Below are positions 33,790-40,736 of a stretch of DNA of 64,000 nucleotides, piece after piece; position 1 is the first letter of the stretch; every line of letters begins with the position of its first letter. The DNA lies in assembly GCF_003385235.1 (NCBI RefSeq), contig NZ_PQIA01000012.1, positions 62,001 through 126,000 of the forward strand. The letters run 5' to 3'. Below the pieces are notes generated by a model. It was not told the DNA's origin. It searched no databases and saw only the letters and a list, made by a program, of their open reading frames with translations. The position numbers and the translations under genes were made by a program. Source of the DNA: Amycolatopsis circi (GTDB lineage: Bacteria > Actinomycetota > Actinomycetes > Mycobacteriales > Pseudonocardiaceae).

Positions 33790-34374
33790 CATTGCGGGTT
33801 CCGTTGTGGGGAATGTTTGGAGCGACGGTTACCGCGGTTGATCCGGATCGGTTGTTGGGGTGGCGGCTCGGCGGCTTGAGTCCGGCCCTGGCGGATGCGC
33901 CGCGGCTTGATCGGGATCGGCGGTCGGCCGGTCTGCCGCGATTCGGGACGCGCGGCCGAAGGCTTGGTTCGGCGGTGCGAGGCGGGCGGGTTTCGGCGGG
34001 GCCGGGCACGGATGGGCGACGCCGGATCGGTTGGTTGCCCGACTCGGAGTGGGTGCGGTCGATCTGACTCGATCGAGTGGCGCTCGCCGTTGTTGATGGC
34101 CGGGCGTGGACGGTCAGCGGCTGGGCTGAGGGCCGGAGCCGGTCGCGTGCGTGGCTCATCGCATCCAGGCCGTGCTGTGCTGCGGTGCGTGCCGTACCTC
34201 GTCCGCCCGCGGTGAACTATCAGCCGAGCCGTCCGTTTCTCGCCCCGGCCCGGTCCGCGCGGCAAGCGAACTCGGGAGCGTCCCACTTATCGGGACCCCG
34301 CCTGCCCGGCGACCCGGACAAGGGAAAACCCCCGGCCGTCGGGGGAAGCCGGGGGTTTTCGTTCAGGGGGCGGA
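33790..34374. other. Non-coding stretch with a terminator at its right end
   Basis: About 585 bases of GC-rich sequence with open frames on several strands, none with a start, codon pattern or domain that stands out. Short direct patterns of CGGATCGGTTG near 33844 and 34022 hint at old sequence decay. A terminator for the next minus-strand gene is at 34325-34359 (AAAACCCCCGG and CCGGGGGTTTT). Confidence 0.5.
34325..34359 (-). terminator. Terminator of the minus-strand RHH-like gene
   Basis: AAAACCCCCGGC pairs with GCCGGGGGTTTT. The T-run on the minus strand follows the stem, in the direction of the gene ending at 34375. Confidence 0.85.
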
Positions 34375-34794
34375 TCAGCGTCCGACGAGGGGCTCTTCGA
34401 AGGTCTCCGCCGGGAAGTGGAACTCGTCGGTCATCGCGTCGGAGTGGCGGCGCTCCTGGGCGGAGGCGGCCTGGCCCTCCCACGAGAGGCGCTCCAGGAT
34501 CCATTCCTGCGCCAGGGCCTGCGGGGTCAGGTTCCGGGCGACGGCGATGTCCTTGAGCTGCTGGCTGGCGATGAGGTTCATGCGCAGCTGGTAGACCTGC
34601 GCGTCGCCGAAGCGGCTGCCGGTCCCGGTGCTCTCCGGGTCGGAGTCCGGGGCGAGCGCGGCGAGGTAGCTGGTGAGCTCCTTGTCCTCGACGACTTCGT
34701 CGCCGGCGGCCTTGGCGGCATTGCGATGCCGCCCGCTCGAGACGGCTTTGAGATTCGTGCGGCTGCTGAGGCGGCCGAGGGAGGGAAGAGGCAC
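34375..34794 (-). CDS. Hypothetical protein with ribbon-helix-helix-like region
   Basis: 139 residues from GTG 34794; no ribosome site, so perhaps leaderless. The middle (VYQLRMNLIASQQLKDIAVARNLTPQALAQEWILERL) has the strand-helix-helix pattern of CopG/Arc DNA-binding proteins, the N-terminus is basic (SSRTNLKAVSSGRHRNAAKAAG). No toxin gene is adjacent. A small regulator is the likely identity. Confidence 0.6.
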   Translation of the reverse strand: MPLPSLGRLSSRTNLKAVSSGRHRNAAKAAGDEVVEDKELTSYLAALAPDSDPESTGTGSRFGDAQVYQLRMNLIASQQLKDIAVARNLTPQALAQEWILERLSWEGQAASAQERRHSDAMTDEFHFPAETFEEPLVGR

Positions 34795-35245
34795 TCGGCC
34801 ACGATAACGGTTGGGTCTCGGCAAACAAACCACTGTGAGCCACGACACACGCATTTCTGTGCCCGGCCAGCCCAATTCGATCACCTGTTCAGCCCAGTCG
34901 GTAAACGCATTTCGCGACTGTCTGTTGATCAGGGGTACGGAGAGTAGATCCGCAGGTCAGTGCCGGTGCGCAGAAATGGAGAGACCCCCGCGCCAGGGGG
35001 AGGAACGCGGGGGTCGGAGGGGATCTCCACAGGCGCTGACCGGGGGTGTGTCAGCAACACCGATTGTTGCACGAGTTCCGGGGATCGGCGAGGGGAAGCC
35101 GGGAGAAATCGTTCTGCGCGATCTTGGAATGCTTTACCAGGGAAGCTGCGGAGAGTGTTCTCAGGTTCACTCTCCGGGGGGCTGCCGGTGCCGCTCGCCG
35201 CTGGTTAGCCTCGCGGCCAGTTGTTGCGAACCGCGCGGAGGGGCC
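34795..35245. other. Gap with one hairpin
   Basis: 451 bases without a supported gene. GACCCCCGCG (34984) and CGCGGGGGTC (35006-35015) form a 10-bp stem with a 12-base loop; no T-run. Possibly a terminator or a leader hairpin for the next gene. Confidence 0.45.
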
Positions 35246-35497
35246 ATGAGCGGATCGGTCGAAGTTCGTCAGTTCCTCCTTCGGTACGAAGGTGCCGACG
35301 GGGGAAGCACGTCACTGTCCGGCGGAGTGCCGGCGCAGCGCGGGTCATCGGAAGGGCAACGGGTCTCCGACGACCAGGTCCGCCGAGCCCGGCTCGCCGT
35401 CGCGGCCGGCGCGCTGGACGTGGAGGACTGCGCGCAGCTGCTGGAGATGCTCGGGCTGAGTCCGGGCGACGACGGCGAGGCGCCAGTGCAGCGCTGA
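35246..35497 (+). CDS. Small hypothetical protein
   Basis: 83 residues, ATG 35246 with GCGGAGGGG before it. The C-terminal half (SDDQVRRARLAVAAGALDVEDCAQLLEMLGLSPGDDG) is a helical pair; the N-terminal half is Gly/Ser-rich. It looks like a small conserved actinomycete protein of unknown role. Confidence 0.6.
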   Translation: MSGSVEVRQFLLRYEGADGGSTSLSGGVPAQRGSSEGQRVSDDQVRRARLAVAAGALDVEDCAQLLEMLGLSPGDDGEAPVQR

Positions 35498-35868
35498 CCC
35501 GTTCCGTCGCTGGTGCGTCGCGGCGTGGTTGGCCTTGGCGGCTGCTGCGGGTCCGTTGGGCCGCCCTTGGCGTGAACTCGCGCCTCGGTGGCAGGGAAGC
35601 GCGGGCCTGGATTTCGGTCGGGCGAGACCGTCTCCGGCGTAGAGTGGCGTGGCGTGGCACACACTGATTGTCTGGAGCGGCTTCGGGCAGGCTGATCGGT
35701 GCCGAGCGGTGCGGCCAAGCTGTCGGCTCGGACGTCGTCGCAGGTCGGAGGCTCGCGGACTGCTTAAGGAACCCCCGGTGCAAAGCCCCCGGAACGTGCC
35801 CTATGCTTGTAATCGCTCCCAGGGGAACACCTGAGAGCGCGGTCGGTCGGTACACCGAAACCGATCGG
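35498..35868. other. Upstream region of tRNA cluster
   Basis: 371 bases with no supported gene. It should contain the tRNA promoter; TGCTTAAGG and CTATGCTTG near 35762-35815 may belong to it, TATGCT (35802) being the best -10 candidate. Confidence 0.4.
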
Positions 35869-35941
35869 GCTCCCATCGTTCAGTGGCCTAGGACTCCGCC
35901 CTTTCAAGGCGGCAACGCGGGTTCGAATCCCGTTGGGAGTA
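35869..35941 (+). tRNA. tRNA-Glu (UUC)
   Basis: Cloverleaf with acceptor GCTCCCA/TGGGAGT, anticodon stem-loop CCGCCCTTTCAAGGCGG (anticodon TTC), T-arm CGGGTTCGAATCCCG. First of three tandem tRNA genes. The first acceptor pair is G-T. Confidence 0.95.
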
Positions 35942-35955
35942 CGCAGTACCAGTAA

Positions 35956-36029
35956 GGCCCTGTGGCGCAGTTGGTTAGCGCGTCGCCCTGTCACGGCGAA
36001 GGTCGCGGGTTCGAGTCCCGTCAGGGTCG
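35956..36029 (+). tRNA. tRNA-Asp (GUC)
   Basis: Acceptor GGCCCTG/CAGGGTC, anticodon loop CTGTCAC (GTC), T-arm CGGGTTCGAGTCCCG, discriminator G. 14 bases after tRNA-Glu. Confidence 0.95.
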
Positions 36030-36060
36030 CAAGATCGTTCGGCTCCTAGCCGGCGTTCCC

Positions 36061-36134
36061 GGCCAGGTAGCTCAGTTGGTACGAGCGTCCGCCTGAAAAG
36101 CGGAAGGTCGCCGGTTCGACCCCGGCCCTGGCCA
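36061..36134 (+). tRNA. tRNA-Phe (GAA)
   Basis: Acceptor GGCCAGG/CCTGGCC, anticodon loop CTGAAAA (GAA), T-arm CCGGTTCGACCCCGG, discriminator A. Last of the cluster; a terminator follows. Confidence 0.95.
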
Positions 36135-36150
36135 CAGCCATCTACCTGCG

Positions 36151-36185
36151 AAACAGCCCCCACCCGGTTCGGGTGGGGGCTGTTT
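36151..36185 (+). terminator. Terminator of tRNA cluster
   Basis: AAACAGCCCCCACCCG pairs with CGGGTGGGGGCTGTTT across three bases, then CGTTT. Intrinsic terminator. Confidence 0.9.
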
Positions 36186-36325
36186 CGTTTCTCGGGCCGC
36201 CTTGGCGGTGCCTCTCCGGTTGCCGCGCGGTGTTCTCCTGCCGTATCGCTGCCGGCAGGCTCGCGGCTTCACCGAGCGGACTTCTCTGGCCTGAATGTGC
36301 CGGGAGCAGCCATTCGGAAGCAGTC

Positions 36326-36383
36326 TTGCCAAACCTCCGGATCGCTACCTAGCCTCAATAACATCTCAGAGGTCTGGACCACT
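36326..36383 (+). promoter_or_regulatory. GH9 promoter with dre-like operator
   Basis: TTGCCA (36326) and TAGCCT (36350) with an 18-base spacer form a promoter. AGAGGTCTGGACCACT at 36368-36383, just after the expected start point, resembles the DasR (GntR family) site around GGTCTAGACC. DasR responds to glucosamine-6-phosphate and controls chitin-related genes, which fits a polysaccharide hydrolase. Confidence 0.5.
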
Positions 36384-36394
36384 GGAGGTCGAGA

Positions 36395-38206
36395 ATGCCG
36401 GGAGATGTGGGGCGTCGCAGTTTTCTTGCCGGGTCGGCGGCGGTGGCGGTCGGGGCAGTGGGAGCGATGACTCCGTTCGGAGCTGAGGCCGAGGCCGTCG
36501 AAGCGCAGTCCGGGGTGGCGGTTTACGCGAACAACGTCGGTTACGCGCCCGGCGCGCCCAAGCGGGCGGTGCTCGCGGTCGGTTCGCCGAGGGCTATGCC
36601 GAGGTTCACCGTCGTGGACTTCGCCACCGGGAAGGTCGCCTTCACTGGGAGCCCGCGGCCGGCGGCGCAGGTTCCGGGGTGGGACGACCGGCACTACTGG
36701 ACCGCGGACTTTTCCGCGCTGAAGACCGAAGGCGAGTACGTCTTGCTCGCCGCGGACGGGCGGTCGCAGCCGTTCCGCATTGATCAGCTGGTGCTTGAGC
36801 GCTACACGCTCTCCCACGTCGTGCACTACTTCAAGGGCACCCGCAGCTCGGACCGGTTCGATCGCCAGGACCGCGAAGCGCCGATCGGCCCCAAGGGTGC
36901 GCAGGTCATGGACGCACACGGCGGCTGGTACGACGCGACTGGCGACTTCGGCAAGCACTTCACGCAGCTGTCGGATCGCAGCTACTTCAACACTCTCCAG
37001 ATTCCGCTTACCGCCTGGGTGCTGGCCAAGGCGTATCAGCGGCTTACCGCGCGCAGCGACACCAACTTCACCCAACTGCGAACCTGGCTGGCCGACGAAG
37101 CACTGTTCGGTGCCGACTACCTGCGCCGGGTGAAGCTCGCGGACGGCACGTTCGTCACCTCGGTTATCCAGCCTGGGCCGCCGAAGGATCCGAAGCTGCG
37201 TTACGTCCTGGCGAACAGCGACGGCGAGCCCGTCCAGGTGAACTACCGCGAAGGCGGCGGAGTCGCGATCGCCGCGCTGGCCGCTGCGACGACGCTGGAT
37301 ACCTCGGGCGACTACCCGCACGAGGAGTACCTGGCGACGGCGGAGGCGGCGTTCGGCTTCCTGGAGCAGCACAACGTCGAGATGACCAATGACGGCAAGG
37401 AAAACATCCAGGACGACTACGGTGCGTTGCTGGCGGCGGTCGAGTTGTATCAGGTGACCAAGAAGCCAGTGTACCGCGAGGCGGCGGATCGCCGGACACG
37501 TAACTTGTTGCGGCGCTTGGTTTCCTGGAAATCCTATCGGGATTACTGGCGCGCGGACGACGGCGACCGGCCGTACTTCCATCCCTCGGACGCCGGTCTG
37601 CCGGTGATCAGCCTGCTCGCCTACGCCGAGATCGCCGACGCACCAACGGTTTCCGAGGTGCTTGCGGTAGTGCGGCGCTCGCTGGAGTTCGAACTCGCGG
37701 TGACTGCCGAGGTGCCTAACCCGTTTGGGTATGCGCGGAATCTTGTGCAAGATGGGGAGGGTAAGAGGTATAGCTCATTTTTCTTCCCGCACAACGTCAC
37801 GCCGCGAGTGAAAGACCAGTGGTGGCAGGGTGAGAACGCGCGGATCGCGTCGCTGGCGACCGCCGCTCGCCTTGCCGCGCAACGGTTTTCCGGCGACTTC
37901 GCCGCGCGGCTGCGGTCGTACGCGGCTGACCAGCTGAACTGGATCTGCGGCAGCAACCCGTACGGCGTCTGCATGCTCGACGGCAGCGGCCACGACAACC
38001 CGCAGTACAGCTGGCTCGGGTCGTGGCAGTTCCTGCCGACGGCGGGCGGGATTGTCAACGGCATCACCGGATTGAACGAGGACGGCAGCGGAATCGCATG
38101 GGATCGCGGCTACGTGGTCACCGGAAAGGACGACGACTGGCGGTGGGATGAACAGTGGCTGCCCCACTCGACGTGGTACCTGTATGCGGTCGCGGTAGGG
38201 GACTGA
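36395..38206 (+). CDS. Tat-exported glycoside hydrolase family 9
   Basis: 603 residues. Twin-arginine signal (GRRSFLAGSAAVAVGAVGA), an N-terminal immunoglobulin-like domain (about 45-130) and a GH9 (alpha/alpha)6 catalytic domain. GGWYDATGDFGKHF carries the two Asp of the catalytic base, and the Glu in WRWDEQW near the end is the likely acid. GH9 includes endoglucanases and exo-glucosaminidases; the dre-like operator favours an amino-sugar substrate, but the sequence does not settle it. GGAGG lies six bases before the ATG. Confidence 0.85.
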   Translation: MPGDVGRRSFLAGSAAVAVGAVGAMTPFGAEAEAVEAQSGVAVYANNVGYAPGAPKRAVLAVGSPRAMPRFTVVDFATGKVAFTGSPRPAAQVPGWDDRHYWTADFSALKTEGEYVLLAADGRSQPFRIDQLVLERYTLSHVVHYFKGTRSSDRFDRQDREAPIGPKGAQVMDAHGGWYDATGDFGKHFTQLSDRSYFNTLQIPLTAWVLAKAYQRLTARSDTNFTQLRTWLADEALFGADYLRRVKLADGTFVTSVIQPGPPKDPKLRYVLANSDGEPVQVNYREGGGVAIAALAAATTLDTSGDYPHEEYLATAEAAFGFLEQHNVEMTNDGKENIQDDYGALLAAVELYQVTKKPVYREAADRRTRNLLRRLVSWKSYRDYWRADDGDRPYFHPSDAGLPVISLLAYAEIADAPTVSEVLAVVRRSLEFELAVTAEVPNPFGYARNLVQDGEGKRYSSFFFPHNVTPRVKDQWWQGENARIASLATAARLAAQRFSGDFAARLRSYAADQLNWICGSNPYGVCMLDGSGHDNPQYSWLGSWQFLPTAGGIVNGITGLNEDGSGIAWDRGYVVTGKDDDWRWDEQWLPHSTWYLYAVAVGD

Positions 38207-38342
38207 TCCAGGGGCTCGACGCAGGTGGCGGTCGAGTAGGTGCCTGCGGCGCTCCGGTCGGCAGTGGGCAGGACGACTGCTCTGGGCAACGCTCGGTGAA
38301 GTGCTCCTCGCGGGAAGCCTTGCAAGGAGCGCTCCTCGGACG

Positions 38343-38868
38343 GCTAGATCAGTGGGCCGGGCTGGCCGGGGCGGACTTCAGCGCCGCCGCGCAGGACCGC
38401 TCGCTGGCGACCGTGGCCGATTTGGTCGCGCCCCGCGAAAGCGGCATCGTGCCGAGCCTGCCGTGGGTGCTCGCGAACGCAGAATCAGCGAGCTGCGGAA
38501 CATTGTCGTGCTCGGCGCGGCTGCATGGTGCAGGGTCCGTCGTGGGTGTTAGCGAAGGCAGACTCCGCGAGCTACGGAACTTGGCTGTGCTCGGCACGGG
38601 CTGCACAGGACCGGGTTCGCCGTGCGTGCTCGCGGTCGCAAACTCAGCGAACCACGGGAACTTGTCCTGCTTGACACGGGCTGCACTGTGTCGGGGTCGC
38701 TGTGGTGCTTGCGGAAGCAGACTCCGCGGGCCGCGGAACTTGGCCGCGCTCGACACGGCTGCCCGACGCCGGGATCGCCGTGCGTGCTCGCGGTCACTAG
38801 CCCAGCAGGACGCGGGTCGTGCCCGGCACGAACTGCGCCGTGCCGGGCACCTCCCGAGTGGTCGCCAG
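38343..38868 (-). repeat. Degenerate tandem array of the protease 3' end
   Basis: At least six diverged copies of a 79-80-base unit (starts near 38391, 38479, 38558, 38638, 38717 and about 38796) that also matches the last 80 bases of the trypsin-like gene. On the minus strand, copies read as variants of its C-terminus: ASTHGEPGPVQPVPSTAKFR, EVPGTAQFVPGTTRVLLG-stop, and near 38343 PGPLI-stop, against AHGGLGTVQLVPGTAKFR and GPLI-stop in the gene. The period is not a multiple of three, so the array is not one long gene. No gene is otherwise supported from 38207 to 38868. Confidence 0.8.
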
Positions 38869-39702
38869 CTAGATCAGCGGTCCGCGGAACTTAGCCGTCC
38901 CCGGGACAAGCTGCACGGTCCCAAGCCCACCGTGAGCACTCGCATAAGCCAACTCTCGCGACAGGTCTCCGACGCCGTTCGTGCCTGGTTGCGGGGCCAG
39001 GTTCAGCGTGCTGAGCACACCGAGAGCGTTGCCGTCGCGGTCGAGGAAGCCGCTGCCGGAGTCGCCGGGGATGCCGGGGGTCACCGTCAGTACCGTGTGG
39101 CTCCAGCCGCTTCCGGTGTCGCCTAGGCTGGTGCCCTGTTTGGGGGACAGCTGGGTGATTCCGCCGCGCAGCTCGGAGTTGCCGTAGCTGAGCACGGTGC
39201 CTAGTTGCTTTGTGCCGCTGGTGTTTACCCCGGTCGGCCCGCCCCAGAACGGCAGGCTCGGGTTCACCTTGGACACGTCCGCCGGGTCGACCTTCACTAG
39301 CGCGAGATCGTTGTACTGGCAGGTGTTCGCGTCCGCTTCGTGGCGGGACTGCATGGTCAGCCACGAGTTGTAGACGAGCGTCCCCGGCTTGCTCGCCCCG
39401 GTGATCGAGACCGGGGTGCCGATCGGGAGCGAACCGGCGGAGCAGCCGTTCGTTTCGGTCGAACCGCCGGTGCCCGAGCAGTGCGCGGCCTGCCCGAGGA
39501 ACACGTCGGTTCCGTTGCTGTACACGAAGTTCGAGGTGCATTGCGCCCCATTGGTGTGCGTCTGCACCCCAGGATGCACGGCGGCGGTGTCCGCCGGGGC
39601 CCAGTTCGGGGCCGCTGCCCACGCGGTCGCGGGCAGCAACGCGGCGGCGGTCGCCAGCGCCGTCACCGCACTGGCCCGGGCCAGTGGTCGAGGGGTCTTC
39701 AT
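38869..39702 (-). CDS. Secreted trypsin-like serine protease
   Basis: 277 residues. Signal peptide ends AWAAA. The catalytic triad is visible: His74 in GQAAHC, Asp in YNDLALVKV, Ser in GDSGSGFLD. Cysteine pairs suggest disulphides, as in secreted chymotrypsin-fold proteases. ATG 39702 with AAGGGAG upstream. Single gene, divergent from the N-acetyltransferase. Its last 80 bases are the unit of the tandem array behind it, so the C-terminus may have changed by unequal duplication. Confidence 0.88.
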   Translation of the reverse strand: MKTPRPLARASAVTALATAAALLPATAWAAAPNWAPADTAAVHPGVQTHTNGAQCTSNFVYSNGTDVFLGQAAHCSGTGGSTETNGCSAGSLPIGTPVSITGASKPGTLVYNSWLTMQSRHEADANTCQYNDLALVKVDPADVSKVNPSLPFWGGPTGVNTSGTKQLGTVLSYGNSELRGGITQLSPKQGTSLGDTGSGWSHTVLTVTPGIPGDSGSGFLDRDGNALGVLSTLNLAPQPGTNGVGDLSRELAYASAHGGLGTVQLVPGTAKFRGPLI

Positions 39703-39792
39703 CGGGCTCCCTTCGAGAAGGCCAGCACTCACTCGGACGTGTGCTACTGACTGGTAGGCATCGGGGGTACATCACACCAGAGAGTGGTGCCA

Positions 39793-39809
39793 GTCACAAC
39801 CGTTGTGAC
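39793..39809. promoter_or_regulatory. Palindrome between protease and N-acetyltransferase
   Basis: GTCACAAC-C-GTTGTGAC, perfect 8-bp arms with one central base, in the divergent gap, 91 bases before the protease start on the minus strand. Likely a regulator binding site; the regulator is unknown. Confidence 0.6.
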
Positions 39810-39830
39810 CGTGGGTGACCAACCACCTGC

Positions 39831-39861
39831 TTGACCTAGAGCTAGGTGGAGGTTGCAGACT
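39831..39861 (+). promoter_or_regulatory. MerR-type promoter of the N-acetyltransferase
   Basis: TTGACC and CAGACT are 19 bases apart, with the palindrome ACCTAG-AG-CTAGGT over the -35 and spacer start. The over-long spacer with a dyad is typical of MerR-family targets. The expected start point falls at the ATG, so the mRNA is probably leaderless. Confidence 0.6.
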
Positions 39862-39868
39862 GGGTGGC

Positions 39869-40669
39869 ATGACTGGGGAATGGAACATCGAAGCAGCGGA
39901 CGTCGACGCCTACCTCGCGCGCGTGGGGCAGCGGTGGGAGAAGCCCTCTGTAGCGGCGCTGGGGCGGTTGGCGCGGGCGCACGTCGAGACGATCCCGTTC
40001 GAGAATGTCGACGTGGTGATCGGCCGACATCGCGGGATCGAACTGGATGTCGTCAGCGAGAAGCTCGTCGGACGGCGTCGCGGCGGGTACTGCTACGAGC
40101 AGGCCGGGCTGTTCGCGGCCGTCGCCGAGCAGTTGGGTTACGAGGTGCAGCGGACGGTCGCGCGGGTGCAACCGCGCAAGAGCGGGCCGTACACGCACAT
40201 GACGCTGGTGATTACCGTTGAGGGGCAACAGTTCCTGGTGGACGTCGGATTCGGGGCCGGGATCCTGGTGCCGATGCCGCTGATCGACGGGGCCGAGGTG
40301 GACCAGGCCGGGTGGCCGCACCGGATGACCTTGCGCGACGGCTGGTGGGTGCTGCAGAAACAGGACGGCGACGGTTGGGAAGACCTGCACGAAGTGCTCC
40401 CGCAGGTGCACAGCCGGCCCATGGACTACCAGGTGTTTCACCACTACACGTCCACGCACCCGAAGTCGCCGTTCATCGGGCGGGCCGTGGTGATGCGGCT
40501 TGAACCTGGACGGTTCCGTCGCCTGCTCGGCCGCGAATACGAGGAGAGCCACCCGGACGGCACGGTCGAGAAGCGCACGATCGAACCGGTCGATCTCGGC
40601 AAGACGCTGGAGGACCTCGACGTCTTCCTCACCGAGGACGAGCTGGCGGCACTGCTCGAGACCTACTGA
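39869..40669 (+). CDS. nat: Arylamine N-acetyltransferase
   Basis: 266 residues. The Cys-His-Asp triad is in RRGGYCYEQ, THMTLVI and VDVGFGAG, and IPFENVDV is the family N-terminal motif. It transfers acetyl or another acyl from CoA to arylamines; in mycobacteria and rifamycin producers relatives act on lipid precursors or close macrolactams, but no polyketide genes are close, so this is a general NAT. Promoter directly upstream is of MerR type. Confidence 0.93.
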   Translation: MTGEWNIEAADVDAYLARVGQRWEKPSVAALGRLARAHVETIPFENVDVVIGRHRGIELDVVSEKLVGRRRGGYCYEQAGLFAAVAEQLGYEVQRTVARVQPRKSGPYTHMTLVITVEGQQFLVDVGFGAGILVPMPLIDGAEVDQAGWPHRMTLRDGWWVLQKQDGDGWEDLHEVLPQVHSRPMDYQVFHHYTSTHPKSPFIGRAVVMRLEPGRFRRLLGREYEESHPDGTVEKRTIEPVDLGKTLEDLDVFLTEDELAALLETY

Positions 40670-40698
40670 ACGCTGGGGTGACAGCGGCTGCGGCGGCG

Positions 40699-40736
40699 AG
40701 TAAGTCCACTAGCGAGTGACAGCGCCACTCACTTAC
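40699..40736. terminator. Inverted repeat between convergent genes
   Basis: GAGTG (40714) and CACTC (40726) inside a wider TAAGT/ACTTA pairing. It overlaps the TAA stop of the minus-strand GGDEF-EAL gene (40733-40735). No T-run; likely a weak two-way terminator. Confidence 0.5.

Noticed and set aside
33792..34215. Short open frames between csp and the RHH-like gene
   Set aside because: No ribosome site, no domain and overlapping frames of equal quality on both strands.
38343..38868. CRISPR array
   Set aside because: Units are degenerate along their whole 79-80 bases, there are no constant repeats with unique spacers, and they match the protease 3' end.
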